Shown here: positions 14,746 to 22,458 of the stretch, one piece after another | How the letters are laid out: the number at the start of each line of letters is the position of its first letter | Position numbering within the stretch: the stretch's first letter is position 1 | Source: Pseudoruminococcus_B sp937901805 | GTDB taxonomy: Bacteria > Bacillota > Clostridia > Oscillospirales > Ruminococcaceae | Assembly: GCA_963560245.1 (NCBI GenBank) | Contig: CAUWNS010000023.1 | Location: forward strand, 1 to 28,826 | Direction: 5' to 3' | DNA: 28,826 bases | Notes under the pieces: generated by a model | Told to the model about the DNA's origin: nothing | The model's database searches: none | What the model saw: the letters and a program-made list of their open reading frames with translations, nothing else | Program-made: the position numbers and the translations under genes

Positions 14746-15483
14746 ATGGAACACTGGGAAATATTGCGGGATGATCTATCCCTTCTTGTCAGTAAAGAAC
14801 ACACCTTTGGAACCGATGCCTTTTTACTTGCACGGTTTGCCCACGCCAGCCCCAAAGATAAGGCGGCGGATTTTGGCAGCGGCTGCGGGATTATCCCTTT
14901 CCTCTGGTACCGGGATCATGTGCTTCCCCGTCCCTGCTATGCTGTTGATATTCAGAAAAAAGCAATTGCACAGTGCCGGCACTCCATAGAAAAAGCCCAT
15001 CTCCAGGGGAAGATTGAGCCTGTATTATCCGATCTCCGCGCCCTTTCCTTTTTGGAAGCAGGCAGTTTGACATTGATCACCTGCAACCCTCCTTATAAGC
15101 AGAGCGGAGGAGGTATCCTAAGCAAAACATCCAGCGACAAAATCGCCCGGCATGAAACCATGTGCACCTTGGAGGAACTCTGCTGTTCCGCTTCCCGTCT
15201 ACTGAAATTTGGAGGTCGGCTTTGCATCTGTCAGCGGCCGGAACGCCTGTGCGATATCTTCTGCGCTATGCGCAAGTATGGCATCGAACCGAAACGGCTG
15301 CAATTTGTCCACCGGGATGCCCAAAGCGCCCCCTGGCTTGTACTGGCAGAGGGCCGCCGGGGCGGGAAACCTTTCCTGAAAACCGAACCCCCTTTTTTCA
15401 TGTATGAACAAGGAAAGCCCAGCAGGCAATCACAGGAGCTTTACCGCCCATGGATACAAACGGAGGAAAAAACATGCAAATAA
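14746..15483 (+). CDS. trmN6: tRNA1(Val) (adenine(37)-N6)-methyltransferase family protein
   Basis: This 245-residue class I SAM-dependent methyltransferase has the SAM-binding motif ADFGSGCGIIPF (41-52), AVDIQKKAI (66-74) and the catalytic NPPY at 114-117 (CNPPYKQSGGG) of N6-adenine methylases. The YabB/TrmN6 family modifies A37 of tRNA1(Val) in E. coli; for Gram-positive members the tRNA target is inferred. Ribosome binding site CAGGAG. Its last 10 bases overlap the start of rsmI, as in Bacillus (yabB-yabC order), so the two are translated together. The opening HWEILRDDLSLLVSKEHTFGTDAFLLARF is typical of the family. Confidence 0.9.
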   Translation: MEHWEILRDDLSLLVSKEHTFGTDAFLLARFAHASPKDKAADFGSGCGIIPFLWYRDHVLPRPCYAVDIQKKAIAQCRHSIEKAHLQGKIEPVLSDLRALSFLEAGSLTLITCNPPYKQSGGGILSKTSSDKIARHETMCTLEELCCSASRLLKFGGRLCICQRPERLCDIFCAMRKYGIEPKRLQFVHRDAQSAPWLVLAEGRRGGKPFLKTEPPFFMYEQGKPSRQSQELYRPWIQTEEKTCK

Positions 15484-16307
15484 ATCCAGGAACACTCTAT
15501 CTTGTCGGCACTCCCATCGGGAACCTGTCTGATTTGTCTCCGCGCGCAGTGGAGGTTCTCTCCCAAGTGGACTTTGTCGCTGCGGAGGATACCCGCGTCT
15601 CCGGCAAGCTGCTCAGCTGTTTTGATATTAAAAAACCGATGGTCAGCTATTATGAGCACAATAAATATGAACGCGCACAGGTGATTGTCGAACGCCTGCT
15701 CGCCGGTGAAAGCTGTGCGGTAGTCACCGATGCAGGGATGCCCTGCATCTCCGATCCCGGGGAAGTCCTTATCAAAGTCTGTGCGGATAACCAAATTCCC
15801 ACCGTCGTCATCCCCGGACCAAGCGCTGTCATCGCTGCTCTGTGCATCTCCGGGCTGGCCACCTCCCGCTTTTCTTTTGAAGGCTTTTTAACCACAAACA
15901 AAAACGGGCGGATCGAACATTTAAACCAAATAAAAGCGGACACCCATACTCTGATTTTTTATGAAGCCCCCCATAAACTGCTCACAACCCTGCGGGATAT
16001 GTGCGCCGTATTTGGGGAAACCCGAAAGATTTCCCTTGCAAGGGAACTTACAAAACTGCATGAGGAAGTGATTCGAACTACGCTGGGAGAAGCGGTTTCC
16101 CACTACGAAAACGAACCCCCTCGCGGGGAGTTTGTCCTAATCGTGGAAGGTGCCCCTGAGGACGCCCAGCCGCATATCACTTTAGAGGACGCTGTTGTGC
16201 GAGCGCGCCGGCTGATGGAGGAGGGGCACCCTGCCTCTTATGCTGCAAAAACTGCCGCAAAGGAATCCGGTCTGAAAAAAGGCGATATTTACAATGCGAT
16301 AAAATAA
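15474..16307 (+). CDS. rsmI: 16S rRNA (cytidine(1402)-2'-O)-methyltransferase
   Basis: This 277-residue tetrapyrrole-methylase-fold protein has GTLYLVGTPIGNLSDLSPRA at its N-terminus, VDFVAAEDTRVSGKLL, VVTDAGMPCISDPGEVL and VVIPGPSAVIAALCISGL. All are signatures of RsmI, which 2'-O-methylates C1402 in the decoding centre of 16S rRNA. The frame is open 8 codons upstream, but CGGAGG 6 bases before the ATG at 15474 fixes the start inside the end of trmN6. It is the last gene of the plus-strand cluster and its stop codon lies within the bidirectional terminator. Confidence 0.95.
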   Translation: MQINPGTLYLVGTPIGNLSDLSPRAVEVLSQVDFVAAEDTRVSGKLLSCFDIKKPMVSYYEHNKYERAQVIVERLLAGESCAVVTDAGMPCISDPGEVLIKVCADNQIPTVVIPGPSAVIAALCISGLATSRFSFEGFLTTNKNGRIEHLNQIKADTHTLIFYEAPHKLLTTLRDMCAVFGETRKISLARELTKLHEEVIRTTLGEAVSHYENEPPRGEFVLIVEGAPEDAQPHITLEDAVVRARRLMEEGHPASYAAKTAAKESGLKKGDIYNAIK

Positions 16308-16342
16308 AAAGAAGGAGGCTTTAGCCTCCTTCTTTTTATTTT
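16301..16342. terminator. Bidirectional terminator between rsmI and larC
   Basis: A GC core of 9 bp (GAAGGAGGC 16311-16319 with 16324-16332) is extended by AAAATAAAAA and TTTTTATTTT arms to about 19 bp, with a TTTA loop. It overlaps the rsmI stop codon. It suits rsmI and, read in reverse, the convergent lar genes. The 93 bases from there to the larC stop hold nothing I can identify. Confidence 0.8.
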
Positions 16343-16435
16343 ATCAAACTCCCGGATGGAAGATACCCGCTTTCCAGGTTATCTTTTCACAACTGGCAGG
16401 GCAAACTGTGGAAACCCGGCAGGAGAATTGCCGTC

Positions 16436-17737
16436 TTAAAGTTCTTTTTCCAGCTCTTTTCTTGCCTGTCCGAGAGAAATCCCTTTTTCCCGGGCAATCC
16501 GCGCCAAATCTTCATATTCCATTTTCTCTTTTTCCACCTGGTATCCCTTTGCGTGTTTCACTCGGATCGTTCCCATGGAAGTTTCTCTTTCTTCTTCCAT
16601 GCGTTCGAGCATATACCGGGCACAGAGCGTCCGGCGTACCCCAAGTGTAGTGGTGTGGAGCAAGATCAGCTGCGCCATACGATCTGCATCCTCCGGCCGG
16701 CAGATACAGACAAGCATCTGTCCAGGACGGTCTTTTTTCATCTGGATGGGGACAGTAAATACATCCAGCGCGCCTGATTCAAACAGAGTACGGCAGGCAA
16801 AGCCCAGTTCCTCCCCCGTCATATCGTCCAGATTGCACCGCAGTTCTGCAATTTCTCCATTCGGCCCGCTTTGTGTTCCGTCTTCTCCTAGGAACGCCCG
16901 GACGCAGTTGGCTGTTTCAAAATCCTTTTTTCCCATCCCGTAGCCGATTTTTTGGACATTCATAACCGGCATCGGGCCAAAGAAAGCCGCAAAGTGCTTG
17001 AGGAGCGCCGCTCCTGTCGGCGTACAGAGTTCCCCCTGCACCGCTCCCCCATAGGTGGGGAGTCCTTGAAGAATATGTGCCGTCGCCGGAGCCGGAACCG
17101 GAAGTACGCCATGGGCACAGCGGACAAAACCGCTTCCCACATGAACAGGCGATACAATCACCCGATCGACGGCCAGCTCTTCCATCAGCATACAGACGCC
17201 GACAATATCTGCCACCGCGTCCATTGCACCGACTTCATGGAAATGTACCTGAGAAACCGGCTTCCCATGTGCACGGGATTCTGCCTCTGCAATCAGCCCA
17301 TAGACCTGCCCCGCATGTTCCCGCACCGTATCCGATACCGGCAGATGCGAAAGCAGGTGGGCAATGCTCTCCATAGAACTATGGGAATGATGATGGTGAT
17401 GATGCTCATGTTCCCCATGTCCGTGGGAGTGGCTATGAGCAGATTCCTCATCGTGGGAATGGACATGTCCATCTTCGTGATGGGAATGTTCGCCATGCGT
17501 ATGCCCATGGAAATGAAGATCCTCGCTTTTCTCCTCTTCCCCGTTAATCAGCACGGAGGCATGGGTTCCCAAAATCCCGCATTTTTCTGCCGGTTCCATG
17601 CTTACCGTTACTCCGGGGATACCGAGATGATTCATCTTTTCCACAAAAGCCTGTTTATCCTCAAGCAATTCATACAGGGCGGCCATCAGCATATCGCCTG
17701 CGGCACCCATATTACATTCCAGATACAGTGTTTTCAT
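16436..17737 (-). CDS. larC: Nickel-pincer cofactor nickel insertion protein LarC
   Basis: This 433-residue protein inserts nickel into the pyridinium-3,5-bisthiocarboxylic acid mononucleotide to finish the nickel-pincer nucleotide (NPN) cofactor. It opens LYLECNMGAAGDMLMAALYELL (4-25) and includes VHFHEVGAMDAVADIVG (164-180), CTPTGAALL (238-246) and the C-terminal LarC2 part LRCNLDDMTGEELG (299-312). Residues 75-119 are a histidine-rich loop with about 22 His in 45 residues, probably a nickel store. In Lactobacillus plantarum LarC is made from larC1 and larC2 by ribosomal frameshifting; here both parts are in one uninterrupted frame. The start overlaps the larB stop by 4 bases (ATGA), so translation is coupled. 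Confidence 0.94.
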   Translation of the reverse strand: MKTLYLECNMGAAGDMLMAALYELLEDKQAFVEKMNHLGIPGVTVSMEPAEKCGILGTHASVLINGEEEKSEDLHFHGHTHGEHSHHEDGHVHSHDEESAHSHSHGHGEHEHHHHHHSHSSMESIAHLLSHLPVSDTVREHAGQVYGLIAEAESRAHGKPVSQVHFHEVGAMDAVADIVGVCMLMEELAVDRVIVSPVHVGSGFVRCAHGVLPVPAPATAHILQGLPTYGGAVQGELCTPTGAALLKHFAAFFGPMPVMNVQKIGYGMGKKDFETANCVRAFLGEDGTQSGPNGEIAELRCNLDDMTGEELGFACRTLFESGALDVFTVPIQMKKDRPGQMLVCICRPEDADRMAQLILLHTTTLGVRRTLCARYMLERMEEERETSMGTIRVKHAKGYQVEKEKMEYEDLARIAREKGISLGQARKELEKEL

Positions 17738-18492
17738 TGTATTCCCTCCATTTGATTGATCATACTGGCCAGATAACCAGCTCCAAAGCCATTATCAATA
17801 TTAACCACACTGACTCCGCTGGCACAGGAATTGAGCATAGAGAGCAGTGCGGACAACCCTCCGAAATTAGCGCCATAACCGATACTGGTGGGAACTGCAA
17901 TAACCGGACAATCCACCAGTCCGCCAATCACGCTGGCAAGCGCCCCTTCCATGCCGGCCACCGCAATTACAGCACGTGCTGTCATCAGGGGCTCCAGATT
18001 GGACAGCAGGCGGTGAAGTCCCGCCACTCCGACATCATATAAACGTGTGACCTGATTCCCAAGGACTTCCGCTGTCAGGGCAGCCTCTTCGCAGACCGCC
18101 ATATCACTGGTCCCTCCGGACGCTACTACAATCGAGCCGACCGCCTTCCGCTGTGGGTTCGGGTTGACAATACAAATATTGGCGATCTCATGATATTCTG
18201 CATGAAACATTTCCTGCAGCCTGTGGGCGGATTCCGGACGGATTCGGGTAACCAGAATATCCTGTCTCCCACTTTGCACCATGTGTTCTACAATGCCGAT
18301 AATCTGCTGAGTTGTTTTTCCCGCCCCATAGATGACCTCGATCGCACCCTGCCGGATTCCGCGGTGGTGATCAATTTTCGCATAGCCAATATCCTCAAAC
18401 GGCTCCAATTTCAGCTGAAGCAGGGCATCTTCCGGGGAAGTTTCCCCCTGCTGCACTGCTTTGAGCAATGCGAGCATTTCCTTTTTATCCAT
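17734..18492 (-). CDS. larB: Pyridinium-3,5-biscarboxylic acid mononucleotide synthase LarB
   Basis: This 252-residue protein catalyses the first step of NPN cofactor synthesis, carboxylation of nicotinic acid adenine dinucleotide at C5 with release of AMP. It has a PurE-like C-terminal core: SIVVASGGTSDMAVCEEAALTAEVLG (120-145), VIAVAGMEGALASVIGGL (175-192) and PTSIGYGANFGGLSALLSMLNSCASGVSVVNIDNGFGAG. C223 in that last segment aligns with the cysteine that forms a covalent adduct with the substrate in the Lactobacillus enzyme (known of the family, inferred here). A 12-base gap follows larE and a 4-base overlap joins larC. Ribosome binding site AGGAGG. Confidence 0.94.
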   Translation of the reverse strand: MDKKEMLALLKAVQQGETSPEDALLQLKLEPFEDIGYAKIDHHRGIRQGAIEVIYGAGKTTQQIIGIVEHMVQSGRQDILVTRIRPESAHRLQEMFHAEYHEIANICIVNPNPQRKAVGSIVVASGGTSDMAVCEEAALTAEVLGNQVTRLYDVGVAGLHRLLSNLEPLMTARAVIAVAGMEGALASVIGGLVDCPVIAVPTSIGYGANFGGLSALLSMLNSCASGVSVVNIDNGFGAGYLASMINQMEGIQ

Positions 18493-18504
18493 TCAAAATT
18501 CCTC

Positions 18505-19272
18505 CTAACGGGCATTTAAATCCAACAATACTCCTGAAAAATCCGGACAGAGAAGTTCTTGAATTTCCTGCCATTTTTCAAAAGCAAGAGCAAACTGTGC
18601 CTTTGGCAGTTGGATACGAGCCGCGCCATGGAATACCCGTACCCGAAAATCAGAAAACCCCATTTCTGCCAGAGCCTGTTCCGCCCGCTCTACTTTTTTC
18701 AACAAACTCGCTTTGATTTCTGTCCCTGCTGCAATCCTGGTTGCAAGACAGGCATAGGCCGGTTTGTTCCAGGTAAATAATCCTGCCCGTCTGGAAAGTT
18801 CACGCACCTGCGGCTTCCCTATCCCGCATTCGAGAAGGGGAGAACGGACGGATAATTCCCGAAGAGCACGCATTCCCGGGCGATCTCCCGGATCATCCGT
18901 TGCATTTGTCCCATCGCAGAGTACAGGGAATCCGTCCTCCTGTGCCGCCTGAATGATTTTCCTGAACAGGACCTGTTTACAAAAATAACAGCGATCCTCC
19001 GGATTCTCTGCAATTTCCGGAATGGACAGCACATCCGTCTTCAGGATTTTTATGGGGATCTCCAATTCTTCTGCCAATTTCTCTGCATCTTCCCGCTCAA
19101 AACGCGGCTGAAACTGACTGTATACATAATATGCATGTACTTCGCACCGGCATTGTTTCGCTGCATAAAGCAGATATGCGGAATCTGTCCCGCCTGAAAA
19201 GGCAATCGCTACTCTCGGATTATTCTGAAAAAATTTTCTCAATGCCTCCGGCACTGCAAAACTTTTTGACAT
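18505..19272 (-). CDS. larE: NPN cofactor sulfur transferase LarE, three-cysteine type
   Basis: This 255-residue PP-loop enzyme converts the two carboxylates of the NPN precursor to thiocarboxylates after ATP activation. The pyrophosphate loop is VAIAFSGGTDSAYLLYA (21-37). PAYACLATR (171-179) holds C175, at the position of the sacrificial cysteine of Lactobacillus LarE. A CxxC pair (C95, C98 in DRCYFCKQ) is also present. Three cysteines of this kind are described for LarE proteins that hold a [4Fe-4S] cluster and use it to deliver sulfide rather than sacrificing a side chain; I infer the same here. It is the first gene of the larE-larB-larC operon. GAAGGG is the ribosome binding site. Confidence 0.92.
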   Translation of the reverse strand: MSKSFAVPEALRKFFQNNPRVAIAFSGGTDSAYLLYAAKQCRCEVHAYYVYSQFQPRFEREDAEKLAEELEIPIKILKTDVLSIPEIAENPEDRCYFCKQVLFRKIIQAAQEDGFPVLCDGTNATDDPGDRPGMRALRELSVRSPLLECGIGKPQVRELSRRAGLFTWNKPAYACLATRIAAGTEIKASLLKKVERAEQALAEMGFSDFRVRVFHGAARIQLPKAQFALAFEKWQEIQELLCPDFSGVLLDLNAR

Positions 19273-19384
19273 TTTTCACCCTTCTTTCTGCCAACATCAC
19301 AAAAAAGGGCGCAGCAATCCTGCTGCGCCTTCTGGCCGTCAAAATTCCTTCTGGAATTCGCTTTCCTGCTTTTACAATATTTCT
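19273..19384 (-). promoter_or_regulatory. Leader RNA of the lar operon with internal terminator (candidate attenuator)
   Basis: From the predicted start (about 19384, minus strand) to the larE ATG there are about 112 transcribed bases. In order they hold a small hairpin (about 7 bp with a G-T closing pair, loop AGAA, near 19343-19360), a second CCAGAAGG motif, a strong terminator hairpin and 28 bases with the larE ribosome binding site. Because the terminator lies between the promoter and the gene, expression requires readthrough. I recognise no known riboswitch class. Confidence 0.5.
19301..19329 (-). terminator. Intrinsic terminator in the lar leader
   Basis: A perfect 9-bp GC-rich stem (GGCGCAGCA with TGCTGCGCC, 19321-19329 and 19308-19316) and a 4-base loop are followed on the minus strand by CTTTTTTG. 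It could also catch transcripts from the solute-binding-protein gene upstream, whose stop is 122 bases earlier and has no terminator of its own. Confidence 0.8.
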
Positions 19385-19390
19385 GTATTT

Positions 19391-19418
19391 ATTATATTCG
19401 GGAACAAACTTCTGTCAA
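19391..19418 (-). promoter_or_regulatory. Near-consensus sigma-A promoter of the lar operon
   Basis: On the minus strand TTGACA (19413-19418), a 16-base spacer and TATAAT (19391-19396): both hexamers are perfect. It lies downstream of the solute-binding-protein stop codon and upstream of larE. Confidence 0.75.
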
Positions 19419-19451
19419 TTCCCAATACAATCTTATTTTTGTTTTTCTAAA

Positions 19452-21047
19452 TTACTCCACTTTTTTTGCATCCCGGAAAAACACGCCCCCGTCAAATGGG
19501 GAAAATTCAATCCCCGTCACACCGGAATCCAACGCATAATTCGTTGTTTCACAGAACAGCGGAAAGACAATGCCGTCCTGCAACAACATCTGCTCTGCCT
19601 GAGCAAATGTTTCTATCACCTGCTGTGCACTCCCAACAGGATTTTCCAGCAGGACGTCGTATGCGGTATTGGAATATCCGGCACTATTCTGAGAAGAAGA
19701 GGAGACAAACCGATCCAATATGGAAAGCGGGTTATCATAGCTGGGCGTCAGAGGAACCAACGCCATCTCGTACTCCCCCTGACCTACCCTTGCATATATG
19801 TCGCTGAGCGGCATTTTTTCGATCCCTACAAAAGCAGAGACGTCCTTTTGCCAAACCTGCGCAATATATTCCAGGACAGAGGAATAGGCGTCATCGCTGT
19901 CCGGACAGAGAATGGTCAGCCTGGGCAGCCGATCGATCCCCATTGCCGCAAGCCCGTTTCTCATTTCCTGCGCCGCCTGTTCCGGTTGATAATCTACCCC
20001 TACGGTACTGGCAGAAGCTTGATAATTTTCCCCGGAAACTGATACGGTGGATGGAATTAACCGATAGACCGGTTTTAGATAGGAGGGTAAAATACCGGTA
20101 TAGGAATCTCTTTGCAGAGCCAGTGCCAGCGACTTGCAGATATTCCGGTTTTGAAGTGTCTCGTTTTTCTGATTGACAAGCACTGCCCATGTGGTATTGT
20201 CATAGCTGATCACTTCCAGGCCTTTTTCCTGTGCAATCGAAAGATCCGCACTGCTCAACTGAGCAGCATCCAGATTGTCAGCTGCAAAACGCTGTGTGGT
20301 TTCTGCCGAATCACTGATAAAATAGAGCGAAACACTGCTAGGGGAAACTGTCGTAGTCGTATACGCGTCGTTTCGGGACAAAACCATATTTTTATCCTCT
20401 GTCCAGGAACTGATAAGGAAAGGCCCGTTACAAAAAACAGATTCTTCACTACGGCCATATCTTCCGGCAGTGGACTCGAAAAACTCCTGGTTACAGGGGA
20501 ATGCAGCCGGCAAGGTCAGAAGCTGCAAAAAGAAGGGATCCTCTTTCGCCAGACGGACAACAAAAGTGTGATTATCCGGGGCAGAAACACCCAACTCCTG
20601 ATAATTTCTGGTTCCGTCCAGGATTTCCTGCGCTCCTTCGATAGAGGTATACATCCCACGGTACGGGGAGCGGGTATATGGATTAAACAACCTCTGAAAC
20701 GCATAGACAAAATCCGCCGCCGTTACAGGGACAGGCTCCCCTTCCCCGCTGTTCCACACGGCATCTTCTCTCAAATGGAAGGTATATGTACACCCATCCT
20801 CTGAAAGCTCATAACTGGTGGCTGCCGCTTCCTCCAGTTTTCCATCCGGCGTCATCCGGAATAACCCCTCCATAATGTTTTGCAGAACGATCTGGGAAGA
20901 GGTGTCACTGGCAAGCTGCGGATCCAGATTCCCCGGTTCACCCGGAATATCATAATACATTGCCTGATTTTCACCCTTGCCCGCACAACCGGTCAGCAAT
21001 AAAGTAATCAAACAGCAGCTGAGCAGCAGAGAAACCAACTGTTTCAA
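19452..21047 (-). CDS. Peptide ABC transporter substrate-binding lipoprotein (OppA-like)
   Basis: This 531-residue family 5 solute-binding protein probably begins at a TTG codon giving MKQLVSLLLSCCLITLLLTGC. This puts an AGGAGGG site 9 bases upstream and yields a proper lipoprotein signal with the lipidated cysteine at residue 21. An upstream in-frame ATG (21155) would give a nonsensical N-terminus and lies in the promoter. The mature part has YDIPGEPGNLDPQLASDTSSQI, EGLFRMTPDGKLEEAAATSYE and VTAADFVYAFQRLFNP, all classical OppA/SBP_bac_5 features. It should bind oligopeptides outside the membrane; some relatives bind nickel complexes. No permease or ATPase genes accompany it here. Its own promoter precedes it. 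Confidence 0.88.
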   Translation of the reverse strand: MKQLVSLLLSCCLITLLLTGCAGKGENQAMYYDIPGEPGNLDPQLASDTSSQIVLQNIMEGLFRMTPDGKLEEAAATSYELSEDGCTYTFHLREDAVWNSGEGEPVPVTAADFVYAFQRLFNPYTRSPYRGMYTSIEGAQEILDGTRNYQELGVSAPDNHTFVVRLAKEDPFFLQLLTLPAAFPCNQEFFESTAGRYGRSEESVFCNGPFLISSWTEDKNMVLSRNDAYTTTTVSPSSVSLYFISDSAETTQRFAADNLDAAQLSSADLSIAQEKGLEVISYDNTTWAVLVNQKNETLQNRNICKSLALALQRDSYTGILPSYLKPVYRLIPSTVSVSGENYQASASTVGVDYQPEQAAQEMRNGLAAMGIDRLPRLTILCPDSDDAYSSVLEYIAQVWQKDVSAFVGIEKMPLSDIYARVGQGEYEMALVPLTPSYDNPLSILDRFVSSSSQNSAGYSNTAYDVLLENPVGSAQQVIETFAQAEQMLLQDGIVFPLFCETTNYALDSGVTGIEFSPFDGGVFFRDAKKVE

Positions 21048-21126
21048 CCCAAAGAACCCTCCTATATGAGACAAATCCACTAAAAATGACTGGATTTTAC
21101 ACTTTCCCTGATTTTTCTTACATTTT

Positions 21127-21155
21127 ATTGTAGCATGCAGGATTCTCCCGTGCAA
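21127..21155 (-). promoter_or_regulatory. Promoter of the OppA-like gene
   Basis: On the minus strand TTGCAC (21150-21155), a 17-base spacer and TACAAT (21127-21132) with TGC before it (extended -10). The leader of about 70 bases contains an inverted repeat AAATCCA/TGGATTT (21073-21079 with 21091-21097). Confidence 0.65.
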
Positions 21156-21256
21156 TGCCTGATTCTAAAATCCATTTTATGTTTACAATTTCTTAAAATG
21201 AGTGTGATACCCCAAAATTATTCGTTTGAAATTTTTTTCACAGAGGGTGATTACTC

Positions 21257-21632
21257 ATGATCAGGATTTTTTTCGTGCGGCATGCACAGTCCGATCATTT
21301 TCAAAGCAATGAAAAAACAGGCCGCTGACAGAAGAAGGTGTAAAAGACACCGAAAAGGTATTGGATTTTTTCAAAACAAAAGAAAGTTCTAATTTTTTCA
21401 GTAGACTTTACCAGAAGAGTATTCAAACAAACGCCCATTATTTCCATAGAGCACCCCGCCTTGATGACCGGATCCGGACGCGCCAAAGCGGTTCAAACGG
21501 GAACGCTCGCATACCCTGTTTGAAAAAACGAAAGAGAGTGCCATTTCCCATGGCATGACACCCTTTGCATCCGTATTACTTTTAATCCGGCTTTTTTGCG
21601 CATCCTTTACTTTTTTCAACTTTTGCCATTAG
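21257..21632 (+). pseudogene. Decayed histidine phosphatase (phosphoglycerate mutase-like)
   Basis: The region starts with a good ribosome binding site (GAGGGTGA) and ATG, and reads MIRIFFVRHAQSDHFQSNEK, whose RHAQ is the phospho-histidine motif of the histidine phosphatase superfamily. It then stops at 21326. One frame over, the protein continues RPLTEEGVKDTEKVLDFF and FSRLYQKSIQT, the expected next segments, so about one base has been lost at an A-rich run near 21312-21318. A third frame (21519-21632) reads SAISHGMTPFASVLLLIR, resembling the second catalytic His region. At least two frame changes and a shortened middle make this a remnant. The family includes phosphatases of sugar phosphates and nucleotides; the original substrate is unknown. 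Confidence 0.8.
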
Positions 21633-22317
21633 CTGAAAGGAGCCGAACTTCGCTTATTGGTGTCGGACATTTCATCATATTTTTGAATCTGCACTGCGAC
21701 GAACGCGGACTGGCAGGGCTCTCCGGTTACAAGATTTTGAGGTGCCGGCACCAACATCATAAAGCCCTCTTTGCCATATCGCTGTTCATAACCCTGCGCA
21801 TACTCTACCTCCACAGAAATATGCTGTACCTTTCCGACAATCATGGAGGTAATCCCTGCGCCGCTTAGATCCTGTGCCTCCTTCAGGGTACACTCCATAT
21901 TGAGAAAGGCCTCCCGAATCATTGGCGCGGTAATCGTTTTTGCAACGGAATGCGTAAAGCCGCCTGCCTCAAACTCATCGGTCTCAAAGCCGTTATGATG
22001 GATTGTGTTCACCAGCCTTTCATAAAAGCGGATGGGAAGAAAATTGATGCCAAAACACCGTTCCCTTTGGATATTTGCATAGGTATGCGTGTGCTGATAC
22101 AAATTCCCCATCACAGCGAAAAACGCCGTTTGGTCTCCGTGAAAACAGCTCCAGGAGTGAAAGCAGACATTCGGTTTTCCATTTTCTTTATAGGTAGTAA
22201 TTGCAAAAAAACCGTCGGGACACCCGCTGTCTTCTCAAAATGAGAGAACAGTTTAAATTCCTCCGGATATAAAGGCTTGAAATACTCGGGGAAATTTCCC
22301 CAGATTTCAATTTTCAT
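21629..22317 (-). pseudogene. Flavin reductase-like FMN-binding protein, frameshifted
   Basis: The first part (from ATG at 22317, with AAAGGAGG before it) reads MKIEIWGNFPEYFKPLYPEEF and then FSHFEKTAGVPTVF. After a run of seven T (22205-22211) the frame runs into a stop at 22111. The neighbouring frame reads ITTYKENGKPNVCFHSWSCF, MGNLYQHTHTYANI and so on to 21629, so the two halves join into one protein of about 229 residues if one T is added. The sequence resembles the flavin reductase-like (DIM6/NTAB) flavoproteins of Clostridia. Either the gene is truly broken, it is phase-variable at the homopolymer, or this is a sequencing error. Its 3' end overlaps the end of the phosphatase remnant by four bases. 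Confidence 0.8.
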
Positions 22318-22394
22318 AAGAAAACCTCCTTTATAAAGAGTTGTTTTATTCTTATTTTCCTATGTCATCCTGGATTTTGTCGTTTTATAACAGA

Positions 22395-22433
22395 AAAATC
22401 CCCGGTGTGCTTTTTTAGCACACCGGGGATTTT
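22395..22433 (-). terminator. Terminator of the pyruvate:ferredoxin oxidoreductase gene
   Basis: A perfect 17-bp stem (22395-22411 with 22417-22433, core ATCCCCGGTGTGCT) has a T5 loop. It lies 25 bases after the stop codon and is flanked by T on the minus strand. Confidence 0.85.
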
Positions 22434-22458
22434 AACGATCTATGCGACTGTTCTCAGA

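Noticed and set aside
16952..17755. 267-residue plus-strand open frame opposite larC
   Set aside because: It is the antisense of larC (its methionine-rich stretch is the complement of the histidine-rich loop) and lacks a ribosome binding site.
19452..21047. Calling the OppA-like protein a nickel-binding NikA linked to the lar operon
   Set aside because: The sequence is typical of peptide-binding OppA proteins, the lar operon has a separate promoter, and no nickel-specific residues can be pointed to.
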